Source: Alphaproteobacteria bacterium (GTDB lineage Bacteria; Pseudomonadota; Alphaproteobacteria; ATCC43930; CGMCC-115725). Taken from it: a stretch of 64,000 nt of DNA. Below are positions 9,289 through 18,548 of this stretch, piece by piece (position 1 is the first letter of the stretch; every line of letters begins with the position of its first letter). Location: NCBI GenBank assembly GCA_030041335.1, contig JASHOB010000003.1, positions 1 to 64,000 on the forward strand, given 5' to 3'. A model generated the notes under the pieces. That model worked only from the letters and a program-made list of their open reading frames with translations. It did not search any database and had not been told where the DNA came from. Both the position numbers and the translations under genes were made by a program.

Positions 9289-10647
9289 ATGATCTACGAT
9301 TCCGAGCGGGGCGATATCGCCATTGTCGCCGTTGGTGACATCATGTTGACTCGGCGGCTGACGCCATTCACGGAGACTGAATATCTGGCGCTTGTGGAGT
9401 TGGTTCGTAGCAGTGACGTGAGGTTTTTCAATCTCGAGACGGCGGTGCGGTTGCCGGACGAAGGCACGGCGATTGCCACTCGCGGAACGATCATGACCAC
9501 GCCGCCGGCGCTCCTCGACGACATAAAATGGATGGGGTTCAATCTTGCGGGCGCCGCGAACAACCATGTCACCGACTACGGCCAAGACGGAATCGTCGCC
9601 GCCGTCGCGCACCTGCAGGCCGCCGGAATCCCGTTTTCGGGAATGGGGACCTCACTCGGACAAGCCCGAGCGCCGGCCTATCTCGATACGCGCAACGGCC
9701 GCGTTGCTGTAGTTGCGGCATCCAGCTTCTTTCCCGAAGGTGCCAGGGCCGGTGATCCTCGATCGGGTTCGGCCGGCCGTCCTGGGGTTAGTACGCTGGG
9801 TTTTTCCAAGACTTATACGGTCGACGAAGAAGGTGCGTCGGCGCTGCGTCGGCTCAGTGACAAACTGGGCTACAAAAAAATCCAGGAACAAAGGGCACGG
9901 AGTTTTTTCTCGAAGAGCGAGGCGATGCTCGACGACGAAGACAGCTTTGTCTTCCTGGATGCGCGCTTCCGCCGTGGCAACGGGTTCGCCGTCACCACGA
10001 CAGCGAACCGCAGGGACGCGGCCGGGATTCTGCGGCAGATCGCCGAGGCGCGGCGCCAGGCCGACTGGGTCATATTCTCCTTCCACAATCACGAGCTTGC
10101 GGCCTTAGTCGGCGACGGCGGCATTCCGCATTTCGATGTACCGGCCGATTTCGCGCGCGATTTCGCGCGCGAGGCCATCGACGCCGGCGCCGACATCGTG
10201 GCCGGTCATGGCCATCACATGACGCTCGGGGTTGAGTCCTATAAGGGCAAGCCGATTTTCCACAGCCTCGGTAATTTCATCATGGAGAACGATACCGTCG
10301 AATCGGTTCCGGCCGACGCCTACGATCGGTTTGATCTCGGTCCTGATGCAACGCCAGCCGATTTTCTTGATGCGCGTACCGGTAATGAAACGCGCGGCTT
10401 CCCCGCCTCGGAGGAATATTGGCACGCGCTGTTGGCACGATGCGAATATCGCAACCGTCGCGCCGCCGCGATCCGTCTGTACCCCTGCGACCTGGGTTTT
10501 CGCCGTAGCCGCGCCCAACGTGGACGACCTGTGCTGGCTCATGGCGACGTTGCTCGGCGGATCCTCGAACGAACGCGGGTCCTGTCGGAGCATCTAGGCA
10601 CTAAAGTGACAATTGACGGCGATACCGCTTGGGTTGCGTTGAAATAG
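9289..10647 (+). CDS. CapA family (PGA_cap) metallophosphatase-like protein
   Basis: This 452-residue protein has the calcineurin-like fold of CapA/PgsA proteins: AVGDIMLTRR near the start, NLETAV, AANNHVTDYG, a middle FHNHE, then GHGHHMTLG and GNFIMEN. These are the metal-binding and phosphoesterase-like motifs. In poly-gamma-glutamate systems CapA helps export the polymer, but no capB or capC is present here and there is no signal peptide, so a stand-alone catabolic role is more likely. ATG 9289 is chosen because GGAG precedes it. The nearby amidase and peptide importer suggest use on an amide or peptide, as an inference. Confidence 0.75.
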   Translation: MIYDSERGDIAIVAVGDIMLTRRLTPFTETEYLALVELVRSSDVRFFNLETAVRLPDEGTAIATRGTIMTTPPALLDDIKWMGFNLAGAANNHVTDYGQDGIVAAVAHLQAAGIPFSGMGTSLGQARAPAYLDTRNGRVAVVAASSFFPEGARAGDPRSGSAGRPGVSTLGFSKTYTVDEEGASALRRLSDKLGYKKIQEQRARSFFSKSEAMLDDEDSFVFLDARFRRGNGFAVTTTANRRDAAGILRQIAEARRQADWVIFSFHNHELAALVGDGGIPHFDVPADFARDFAREAIDAGADIVAGHGHHMTLGVESYKGKPIFHSLGNFIMENDTVESVPADAYDRFDLGPDATPADFLDARTGNETRGFPASEEYWHALLARCEYRNRRAAAIRLYPCDLGFRRSRAQRGRPVLAHGDVARRILERTRVLSEHLGTKVTIDGDTAWVALK

Positions 10648-11177
10648 CTGGGCTATCGCAACCACCGTCGGTGACCGTCGAACAGGCGATGCTCATGCGC
10701 TTCTCCGCATCAGAGTAATATTCGCCGGGACGGCCGATGGGCGGCCACCGCTTGCGGCTCCAGCTCCCTGGCAATGACCGGAAGATCAGTAATGGCAAGT
10801 CCACTTCAGTCTTTAGACCGACCTGGGTGGGTCCCAGTACTGCGATGGACGAACTGATGCGCCGATATTGGAACCGGCAACAAAACTCGCGCCAGGCGCA
10901 ACACCAGTACGACCTGCGATGCCGGATAGCGCGGGTGTCTGGGTCAAATCGTAGCGCGCGTGTTTCAACGGTCCCACCGCTGGTGTGCTAACGTTTCGTC
11001 TGTCCGAAGCGGCATTCTTCAATATGGATCAAGCGGCGTTCAAGTATATCGATCATGCGGACGTCCCTTGGGTCCTGGGACAATAGCGTGCGCGCCCGTC
11101 GTGCGCGGTCCAAGAACCAAAAGGCAATATTCGTTGCCAGCACTGCTCCGCGAAGAAATCCACCGACGGAGGCCAAG
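10648..11177. other. Intergenic region before the amidase
   Basis: Only short overlapping frames are present in these 530 bases. The amidase ribosome site GGAGG is at 11168-11172. The rest contains nothing I can identify. Confidence 0.45.
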
Positions 11178-12833
11178 TTGAGGAAACTCGCCATCACTGT
11201 GCCGACCATCGCCGCCGCCGAAAAGCTGCTTGGGATTGCCTACACCAACTCTGAGCGCAAGCAGATGCTCGACAATATCGGGGGCCAGATCGAGCTCGCG
11301 ACGCGGCGGCGGACATACAAGATGCCGCACTCGGTGGCGCCGGCCACCCGCTTCGATCCGCGTCTGCCCGACTGGAAGCCGGTGAGGGCCGGCCCGTTCC
11401 GTCCCGTCAAACTCGTGCGATCGCCGCTGCCCGAGCGTGACGACGACATCGCCTACGCACCGGTGACGGCGCTCGCCACGTGGATAAAGGCGCGACGGCT
11501 GAGCTCGACCCGGCTCACCCAAATCTATCTCGATCGCATCGCGCGCATCGGGCCCAAGCTCGAATGCTTCGCCAAGGTGACCGCGAAATTGGCCCTGGCC
11601 CAAGCGAAGCGCGCTGATCGGGAGATCGCTGCCAGGAAATACCGCGGGCCGCTGCACGGCATTCCCTGGGGCGCCAAGGACATACTCGACACCGCTGGCA
11701 TCACCACCGGTTGGGGTGCCGAACCGTATCGCAACCGCGTGCCCGAGACGGACGCTCGCGTCGTGAGCATGCTAGCCGATGCGGGCGCGGTGATGCTAGG
11801 CAAGACCACGGTCGGCGCGATCGCCTATGGCGACATCTGGTACGGCGGGGTGACGCGTAATCCATTCAACATCGAGGAAGGATCAAGCGGGTCGAGCGCG
11901 GGCTCGGCGACGGCCACCGCCGCCGGGCTCGTCGGCTTTTCCATCGGCACGGAGACGCTGGGCTCGATCGTCGCGCCCTCAGTCCGCTGCGGCGCCACTG
12001 GGCTGCGCCCGACCTTCGGCCGCGTCTCCCGCACCGGTGCGATGCCGCTATGCTGGTCGCTCGACAAGATTGGACCGATCTGCCGCACGGTTGGAGATAC
12101 GGCGTTGGTGCTCGACGCAATCAACGGCTACGACCGAACCGACCCATCCTCGATCGCCGCGCCCTTCGCCTACAATTCGCGCGCCTCGATCGAGGGCCTG
12201 CGGCTCGGTTATTTCCCAGCAGACTACAAGCTTGACGGAATCGAGGAGTTGGATCGCACGGTGCTCGAGGTCGCCAAGCGCCTCGGGCTCAGGCTGGTGC
12301 CGCTCAAACGCCCCGATCTGCCCTACGATTCGCTGATGAGCGTCCTGTTCGCCGAGGCGTCGGCTTCGTTCGAGGAGTTGGTGCTCGAAAACCTGGACGA
12401 CGCGCTAACTTGGCAGGAACCGGGCGCGTGGCCCAACACGATGCGCAAGTCGCGCTTCCTGTCGGCGATCGACCATGTCCAGCTCGACCGGCTGCGCCGC
12501 CAGACGATGCAGATGATGGATGAGGCCTTCAAGAGTGTCGAAGCGATGATCGGTCCCGCCTTGGTGGGCCCGATGCTAATCATCACCAACTATACCGGCC
12601 ATCCCTGCCTGACCTTGCGCACCGGCTTCCGGCTTTCGCCGTCGCGCAGCCGGGTTTCGCTCGTGCGCTCGCGGCTTGACCAGGGCAAGGTCAAGAAAAA
12701 GGATGCCAAACACTCCATTCCGCACGCGATCTGCGTCTGGGGCCGGCTGTTCGACGAGGGCACGATCCTCAATATCGGCGGCGCGCTCGAGAAAAGCTTC
12801 GGCGTCTGGGATCAGCGGCCGCCGGTGGGATGA
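11178..12833 (+). CDS. Amidase (amidase signature family)
   Basis: The enzyme hydrolyses a carboxamide using the Ser-cisSer-Lys triad of the amidase signature family. Lys167 lies in GIPWGAKDILD, the Gly/Ser-rich loop GSSGSSAGSATA holds the cis-serine, and the nucleophile is Ser263 in GTETLGSIVAPS. Length 551 residues fits the family. I chose TTG 11178 as start because GGAGG sits five bases upstream; the frame is open further left but without a ribosome site. The gene reads toward the peptide/nickel-type ABC importer, so it probably processes the imported compound in the cytoplasm. Confidence 0.85.
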   Translation: MRKLAITVPTIAAAEKLLGIAYTNSERKQMLDNIGGQIELATRRRTYKMPHSVAPATRFDPRLPDWKPVRAGPFRPVKLVRSPLPERDDDIAYAPVTALATWIKARRLSSTRLTQIYLDRIARIGPKLECFAKVTAKLALAQAKRADREIAARKYRGPLHGIPWGAKDILDTAGITTGWGAEPYRNRVPETDARVVSMLADAGAVMLGKTTVGAIAYGDIWYGGVTRNPFNIEEGSSGSSAGSATATAAGLVGFSIGTETLGSIVAPSVRCGATGLRPTFGRVSRTGAMPLCWSLDKIGPICRTVGDTALVLDAINGYDRTDPSSIAAPFAYNSRASIEGLRLGYFPADYKLDGIEELDRTVLEVAKRLGLRLVPLKRPDLPYDSLMSVLFAEASASFEELVLENLDDALTWQEPGAWPNTMRKSRFLSAIDHVQLDRLRRQTMQMMDEAFKSVEAMIGPALVGPMLIITNYTGHPCLTLRTGFRLSPSRSRVSLVRSRLDQGKVKKKDAKHSIPHAICVWGRLFDEGTILNIGGALEKSFGVWDQRPPVG

Positions 12834-13216
12834 GCCGGTCCGGGAACAGGCCGTGTTGCGGCGTGGTCCGGTAGGAACCAGCGAGGGCGAGAATGACTTC
12901 ACAGCGCCTAATTCTCCGCCGCCTACACCGGGGCGCGGGCAGCCATTGTTCGAGAACCCGGACGCGACTGCGCCGACAACTGGCTGCATTTGCACGGAAA
13001 ACTCGGTAGCCAGCGAGGCCGCGCGCAGAAGGCTGCGATATGGCTAGTCTTTTATGACGACAAAGATGATTGGAGTGGCATAATTTTTGAACAAGCGATG
13101 GATGCCAAGCGTCGCGGGTTGCGCGGTTTGGCTGGCTTGTTGTGCACCGGGAATGACATAAAGCGGTTTCGTAGAGGTCGCGGCTGTGCGGGGCCCGACC
13201 ATAGAGGGAGGCTCAA
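12834..13216. other. Intergenic region between amidase and binding-protein gene
   Basis: The gap of 383 bases holds no convincing coding frame. GGGAGG just before 13217 is the ribosome site of the binding-protein gene. A promoter for the transporter operon probably lies here. Confidence 0.45.
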
Positions 13217-14788
13217 ATGTACAAACCATTGTGGAGGGCCTGCCGCGCGGCGGCGATTGCACTGTCGGTCGTCGCCGCCTTCGGTATCGCAGTCAAAGCG
13301 CAAACGCCGAAGGACGTTCTCGTCGTCGGCCACGTTGCCGAGTTACAGACGCTCGATCCCGCACAAGCGGTGACGATCAGCGACTTCCGGATCCTGTCGA
13401 ACATCTATGAAGGGCTGGTGCGCTACAAGGATGCCAGCCTCGACGTCGAGCCCGGTCTCGCCACCTCCTGGACGGTCAGTCCGGACGGCAAGACCTACAC
13501 CTTCAAGCTGCGCGAGGGAGTTAAGTTCCAGGACGGCTCACCGTTCAATTCCGCATCGGTGAAGTTCGATATCGATCGCGTGATCGATAAGAACCATCCC
13601 TACAATCACACCGGGCCGTTTCCCTTCGTGTTCCTGCTCGGACCGATCGCAAGCGTCGACGCACCAGATCCAAGCACCGTTATCATTCACCTCAAGAATC
13701 CCTACGCGCCGATGTTGACCATGCTGGCGAGTGCGATCGGCGGCCTCACCGGCGTCTCGCCCGACGCGGTGAAGAAATATGACAAGGAATTCGCCCGCCA
13801 TGGCGGCGGAACCGGGCCTTTCACCTTCACCATCTGGGAGGCCGGCCAGCGCTTCGTGCTCGAGCGCAACGAGAATTACTGGGGTCCGAAGCCCAAGCTC
13901 AAGGCTCTAGTCTTTCGCCCGATCATCGACGAGAACGCGCGCGTCTCCGAGATGCAGACCGGCGGAACCGACCTCACTATCGAGGTTCCACCGGACAATG
14001 TTGCTACCTTCAAGGCCGATCCGGGCAAGTTCACCTATTACGAGCAGCCGGGACCCCACCTTTGGTATCTGCTGCTGAATACCGAGGAGAAGCCGTTCGA
14101 CGACAAGCGGGTCCGCCAGGCGGCCAACTACGCCATCAACAAGGAAGCGATGGCCGATCAGATCCTCAAGGGAACCGCCACGCCGGCAGCCGGGCCGACG
14201 CCGCCAGCCTTCACCTGGGCACACGATCCCAATCTCAAACCTTACCCATACGATCCAGCGAAGGCCAAGCAGTTGCTTGCCGAAGCCGGCTACCCCAACG
14301 GCGTCGACGTCACCTTCTACGTGACCGAGAGCGGATCGGGCATGCTGTCGCCGCAGCTAATGGGCACGGCGATCCAGGCCGATCTCGCCGCGGTCGGCAT
14401 CCGCGCCAAGATCGAGACCTATGAGTGGAATACCTTCCTGGGCAAGATTCTACCCGGTATGAAAGGCAAGGCGAACATGGCCGAGCTCTCGTTCATGTCC
14501 CAGGACCCCGACATGCACCCGTCGCTGACGCTGCGCACCGATTCCGCGATCAATTCGGGCCGGTACAAAAACAAAGAGGTCGACAAGTTGCTGACCGAGG
14601 GCCGCACCGAGAGCGATACGGTGAAGCGTGCGGAGATCTACAAGAAGTTCCAAGATATTGTTTATGACGATGCGCCTTGGGTGTTCATCGTCAACTGGAA
14701 GCAGAACGCGGTCAGTGGTGCTAATGTGAAGGGCTTCCGACTCCATCCGTCCTTCACAACGCGCCTGTGGGAAGTGTGGAAAGAGTAG
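13217..14788 (+). CDS. ABC transporter substrate-binding protein, SBP_bac_5 (DppA/OppA type)
   Basis: This is the periplasmic receptor of a peptide/opine/nickel-type importer, 523 residues. A Sec signal peptide covers about residues 1-28, ending in FGIAVKAQ. The mature part shows the family landmarks: LQTLDPAQAVTISDFRILSN, YEGLVRY, DGKTYTFKLREGVKFQDG, GTGPF and, later, DKRVRQAANYAINKEAM. Two permease modules and two ATPases follow, so it heads the operon. Ligand is unknown; the preceding amidase suggests a peptide or other amide. The ATG is preceded by GGGAGG. Confidence 0.92.
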   Translation: MYKPLWRACRAAAIALSVVAAFGIAVKAQTPKDVLVVGHVAELQTLDPAQAVTISDFRILSNIYEGLVRYKDASLDVEPGLATSWTVSPDGKTYTFKLREGVKFQDGSPFNSASVKFDIDRVIDKNHPYNHTGPFPFVFLLGPIASVDAPDPSTVIIHLKNPYAPMLTMLASAIGGLTGVSPDAVKKYDKEFARHGGGTGPFTFTIWEAGQRFVLERNENYWGPKPKLKALVFRPIIDENARVSEMQTGGTDLTIEVPPDNVATFKADPGKFTYYEQPGPHLWYLLLNTEEKPFDDKRVRQAANYAINKEAMADQILKGTATPAAGPTPPAFTWAHDPNLKPYPYDPAKAKQLLAEAGYPNGVDVTFYVTESGSGMLSPQLMGTAIQADLAAVGIRAKIETYEWNTFLGKILPGMKGKANMAELSFMSQDPDMHPSLTLRTDSAINSGRYKNKEVDKLLTEGRTESDTVKRAEIYKKFQDIVYDDAPWVFIVNWKQNAVSGANVKGFRLHPSFTTRLWEVWKE

Positions 14789-14803
14789 GCTTGAGCGGCA
14801 AAC

Positions 14804-14829
14804 GGCCGGAAGCGATCACGCTTCCGGCC
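14804..14829 (+). terminator. Perfect stem-loop between binding protein and permease genes
   Basis: The bases 14804-14814 and 14819-14829 are exact reverse complements (11-bp stem, 4-base loop ATCA). No T-run follows. Such hairpins behind binding-protein genes usually protect the upstream mRNA or partly stop transcription, giving more binding protein than membrane parts. Confidence 0.65.
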
Positions 14830-14848
14830 CGGCCGCGCGGGTGACGTG

Positions 14849-15799
14849 ATGCGTAATTATATTCTTCGCCGCCTGCTCTTGATGGTCCCAGTGCTGTTCG
14901 GGATCACCGTCATCGTGTTCCTGGTGATATGGCTTATTCCGGGTGATCCCGCCAAGGCTATTCTCGGCACCTTCGCCACGCCCGAGAACGTCGCCAAGCT
15001 CAATCACGATCTCGGCCTCGACCGGCCGCTGCCCGTTCAATATCTGATCTGGTTGGGCAATGTTCTCCGCGGCGATTTCGGCCGTTCCTATATTCTGCAT
15101 CGGCCGGTGATCGACGAAGTGCTCGACCGGCTATTCCCAACCCTGCTTCTGGCAGGCACCGCGCTGATTCTCTCGAGCGCGTTCGGCGTGCTGTTGGGCA
15201 TCATCGCCGCCATCCGTCAGAACGGCTGGCAAGACAAGTTGATCACCATCGCGGTCTTGATCGGCATCTCCACGCCCTCCTTTTGGCTGGGCATCCTGCT
15301 GATCTTCTGGTTCGCGGTGCGCCTGGCGTGGTTCCCGGTCGGTGGTATGCAAGCCCTGTTCGGCGGCGGCGACCTGGTCGACGTGATTCACCACCTGGCT
15401 TTGCCCGCGATCACGCTCGCTGCCGTGGCCGGTGCGGTTCTGGTGCGTCTCACCCGCGGCAACATGCTCGAAGCGTTGCGCCAGGACTACGTGCGCACGG
15501 CGCGAGCCAAGGGGCTGAGCGAGGGGCGCGTGATCTACGTCCATGCCTTCCGCAACGCGCTGGTCAACATCGTGCCGATCATCGGACTCGAGGCTGGCTT
15601 CGTTCTGGGCGGGGCGGTGTATATCGAGACGGTGTTCCAATGGCCCGGCATCGGCCGCATGCTGGTAAGCGCGATCTCGACTCGCGACATTTTGCTGGTG
15701 CAGGGCGGCGTGCTGATCGTTGCGACCTGCTACGTCTTCATCAACCTGCTGACCGATATCGTGCAGTGCATTCTCGATCCGAGGATCGGCCAAGCGTGA
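14849..15799 (+). CDS. ABC transporter permease, DppB type
   Basis: An inner-membrane permease of 316 residues with the N-terminal segment RRLLLMVPVLFGITVIVFLV typical of DppB/NikB proteins. Six hydrophobic segments are visible. The cytoplasmic loop that contacts the ATPases reads RQDYVRTARAKGLSEGRVIYVHAFRNAL. It lies 60 bases after the binding-protein gene, with the stem-loop between them. Its stop overlaps the GTG start of the permease-ATPase fusion, so the two are translationally coupled. I use ATG 14849; GTG 14846 is the alternative. Confidence 0.92.
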   Translation: MRNYILRRLLLMVPVLFGITVIVFLVIWLIPGDPAKAILGTFATPENVAKLNHDLGLDRPLPVQYLIWLGNVLRGDFGRSYILHRPVIDEVLDRLFPTLLLAGTALILSSAFGVLLGIIAAIRQNGWQDKLITIAVLIGISTPSFWLGILLIFWFAVRLAWFPVGGMQALFGGGDLVDVIHHLALPAITLAAVAGAVLVRLTRGNMLEALRQDYVRTARAKGLSEGRVIYVHAFRNALVNIVPIIGLEAGFVLGGAVYIETVFQWPGIGRMLVSAISTRDILLVQGGVLIVATCYVFINLLTDIVQCILDPRIGQA

Positions 15800-17748
15800 A
15801 CGTCGCCATCGAAAAGGCGACGCCGGCGCCCGAACCGGCTGACACGCGCGCCGGCCGACCGAGCGCCTGGAAGCTGCTGACGCGCAACGGTGTGACCAGT
15901 GTCGGCCTTGCCCTGCTCGCGATCATCGTCGTCATCGTGTTGCTGGCTCCGGTTCTGCCGCTCGCCAACCCCGATGCCGCCGACGCCGTTCACCGGCTTC
16001 AACCCCCGTTCTCGTCCGGCCATATTTTCGGCACCGATCAAGTCGGCCGCGATATCCTGTCGCGCCTGATCTGGGGAACGGGCGTGAGCCTCGCCGTCGG
16101 CGTGGTCGCAGCGGCCGCAGCGGCGGCCATCGGCTCGGCCATCGGCCTGTGCGCCGCTTTCTATGGCCGCTATGTCGACATGGTTCTGATGCGTGGCGTC
16201 GACATGTTGATGGCCTTTCCCTATCTGCTGCTGGCGCTAGCCATTGTCGCCGCGCTGGGGCCGGGCCTGTTGAACGCGATGTTCGCGATCATCGTCGTCA
16301 ACATTCCCTTCTTCGCGCGCGCGGTGCGCGGCGCCACGTTGAGCGTCGTCCGCGCCGACTTCATAGCCGCGGCGCGGCTCTCGGGCCTTTCGGATCTACG
16401 GATCATCGCCAGCGAACTCTTCCCGAACATCCTGCCGACCATCGTGATAACCGCTTCGACCACCGTTGGATGGATGATCCTCGAGACCGCGGGATTGAGC
16501 TTTCTCGGGCTCGGCGCGCAGCCGCCTCAGGCCGATCTCGGCGGCATGTTGGGCGACGGGCGCAACCTCATCGAGGTGGCGCCGCACGTCGCGACCATTC
16601 CCGGCATCGTGATCCTGCTGGTCGCGATCGGCATCAACCTGGTCGGTGACGGGCTGCGCGATGTGCTCGACCCCAAGCTCAAATCGGGCGGACTCGCGCG
16701 CGCTCATGCCAAGACCGCCGTGGCGCCGCCCGATCAGCGCTTAGGCCGCCTCAGTTCCGCGCCGCTCGACCCGCACTCGCTGCTTTCCGTCCGCGGACTC
16801 GAGACCCATTTCACCATCGGGCGCGAGATCCATCGCGCGGTCGGCGGCGTGAGCTTCGCGGTGAAGCCCGGCGAGGCGATCGGGCTGGTCGGCGAATCAG
16901 GCTCGGGCAAAACGGTGACCGCACTCTCGATCCTTGGCCTAGTGGCGACGCCGCCGGGCAAGATCGTGGGCGGCGCAATCCTGTATCGCGGCGACGACAT
17001 AGCCGACACCTCGCTGGCGCACTTGCAGGAAATCCGCGGCAACCGGATCGCCTATGTGTTCCAGGACCCGCTGACCACGCTCAATCCGCTGATCACGGTG
17101 GGCGAGCAAGTGGCGGAGACGATCCGGCGGCATCGCGGGCTCAAGCGGGCGGAGGCCTGGCGCGAGGCGGTGCGGTTACTCGAAGCGGTCCATATTCCCG
17201 ACGCCGCGGCGCGAGCTAGATCCTACCCGCACGAATTGTCTGGCGGGCAGCGCCAGCGGGTCGGGATCGCCATGGCAGTGGCCAACGGTCCCGAGCTGAT
17301 CGTCGCCGACGAGCCGACCACCGCGCTCGACGTCACCACCCAGGCCCAGGTACTTAAACTTCTAAACGAGCTCAGGCACGAGCGTGGCGCGGCGTTGGTA
17401 TTTATCAGCCACGATGTCGGCGTCATCGCCGAACTGTGCGATGTCGTGCATGTCATGTATGGCGGTCGGATCGTCGAAAGCGGCCCGGTCGGGGTAGTGT
17501 TCAATTCGCCGCAGCACCCCTATACGCAACGCCTGCTGGCCTGTGTGCCCGAGCTTGGACGGCCCGAACGGCTCATCCAGCCGATTCCCGGCATTCCGCC
17601 GGCCGCCAACGCTTTGCCGCCCGGCTGCGCCTTCGCGCCGCGCTGTCAATTGGCGGAAGCGCGTTGCCGAAGCGGCGCGATCGAGCTGAGCCGGATCGGC
17701 CCTGATCATTGGGCGCGTTGCGTCCGCGCCGCGGCGGGGAACGCATGA
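15796..17748 (+). CDS. ABC transporter permease/ATPase fusion (DppC-DppD)
   Basis: One 650-residue chain joins two subunits. Residues 1 to about 295 are a DppC-type permease, with LARFGTDQ-like loop seen as HIFGTDQVGRDILSRL and the coupling loop RADFIAAARLSGLSDLRIIA. Residues about 325-600 are an ATPase with Walker A GESGSGKT, signature LSGGQRQR and Walker B ELIVADEPTTALD. The C-terminus has the OppD-type cysteine segment GCAFAPRC. The GTG start overlaps the preceding stop and the stop overlaps the next ATG. Such fusions are known in this transporter class but are the minority arrangement. Confidence 0.9.
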   Translation: MNVAIEKATPAPEPADTRAGRPSAWKLLTRNGVTSVGLALLAIIVVIVLLAPVLPLANPDAADAVHRLQPPFSSGHIFGTDQVGRDILSRLIWGTGVSLAVGVVAAAAAAAIGSAIGLCAAFYGRYVDMVLMRGVDMLMAFPYLLLALAIVAALGPGLLNAMFAIIVVNIPFFARAVRGATLSVVRADFIAAARLSGLSDLRIIASELFPNILPTIVITASTTVGWMILETAGLSFLGLGAQPPQADLGGMLGDGRNLIEVAPHVATIPGIVILLVAIGINLVGDGLRDVLDPKLKSGGLARAHAKTAVAPPDQRLGRLSSAPLDPHSLLSVRGLETHFTIGREIHRAVGGVSFAVKPGEAIGLVGESGSGKTVTALSILGLVATPPGKIVGGAILYRGDDIADTSLAHLQEIRGNRIAYVFQDPLTTLNPLITVGEQVAETIRRHRGLKRAEAWREAVRLLEAVHIPDAAARARSYPHELSGGQRQRVGIAMAVANGPELIVADEPTTALDVTTQAQVLKLLNELRHERGAALVFISHDVGVIAELCDVVHVMYGGRIVESGPVGVVFNSPQHPYTQRLLACVPELGRPERLIQPIPGIPPAANALPPGCAFAPRCQLAEARCRSGAIELSRIGPDHWARCVRAAAGNA

Positions 17749-18548
17749 GCTCGACGCTGCTTTCGACCAGCGAGGTAGTGCGCGTCTATGGCCGCCGGCT
17801 CAGTCTGCTGGGCCAAGGCGGCAAACCGGTGCGCGCGGTCGATGGCGTGTCGATCGGCGTGGCGCGCGGGCGCACGCTCGGTATCGTCGGGGAATCGGGC
17901 AGCGGGAAAACAACGCTAGCGCGCATGATGGTCGGGCTGCTGCCCCCGACCGCTGGAAGTATCGAGATCGATGGCCGATCAGTGCCGGAGCTCGCGCTCA
18001 GCGACCGCAAGACATTGCACCGCATGGTCCAGATGGTGTTCCAGGACCCGGTGAGCTCGCTCAACCCGCGCAAGACCGTCCGGAGCATTCTTGAGGCGCC
18101 GTTGAAAGCGCTTCTCGGCATGGGACCGGAACAGCGCAACCAGCGGATCGCCGAACTGCTCAGCCTGGTAAGCCTGCGCGCCGAATTCGCCGATCGCTAC
18201 CCTCATGAATTCTCGGGCGGCCAAGCGCAGCGTATCGGCATCGCTCGGGCGCTGGCCGCCGAGCCCGAATTGATCGTGCTCGACGAGCCGGTCTCGTCGC
18301 TCGACGTCTCGGTTCAGGCCCAGGTCCTGCTGCTGCTGTCCGATCTCCAGAGGCGCCTCAACCTCACTTATGTGTTCATCTCGCACGACCTGGCCGTGGT
18401 CGAGACGATCTCGGATGAGGTTGCGGTGATGCATCTCGGCAAGGTGGTCGAGCGCGGTCTGCGCGCGCAGATCTTCGCCAAACCGCAGCACGACTACACG
18501 CGCCTGTTGCTCTCATCAATTCCTGCCGTGCGACGACGGGCCCAGTGA
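17745..18548 (+). CDS. ABC transporter ATP-binding protein, DppF type
   Basis: The second ATPase of the importer, 267 residues. Walker A is GESGSGKT, the Q-loop region reads MVFQDPVSSLNPRKTV, the signature is FSGGQAQRIGIARAL and Walker B is ELIVLDEPVSSLD, followed by the H-loop SHDLAVV. It lacks the long C-terminal extension of the DppD half, as is usual for DppF-like partners. ATGA overlap with the fused gene upstream shows coupling. It is the last gene of the operon. Confidence 0.92.
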   Translation: MSSTLLSTSEVVRVYGRRLSLLGQGGKPVRAVDGVSIGVARGRTLGIVGESGSGKTTLARMMVGLLPPTAGSIEIDGRSVPELALSDRKTLHRMVQMVFQDPVSSLNPRKTVRSILEAPLKALLGMGPEQRNQRIAELLSLVSLRAEFADRYPHEFSGGQAQRIGIARALAAEPELIVLDEPVSSLDVSVQAQVLLLLSDLQRRLNLTYVFISHDLAVVETISDEVAVMHLGKVVERGLRAQIFAKPQHDYTRLLLSSIPAVRRRAQ

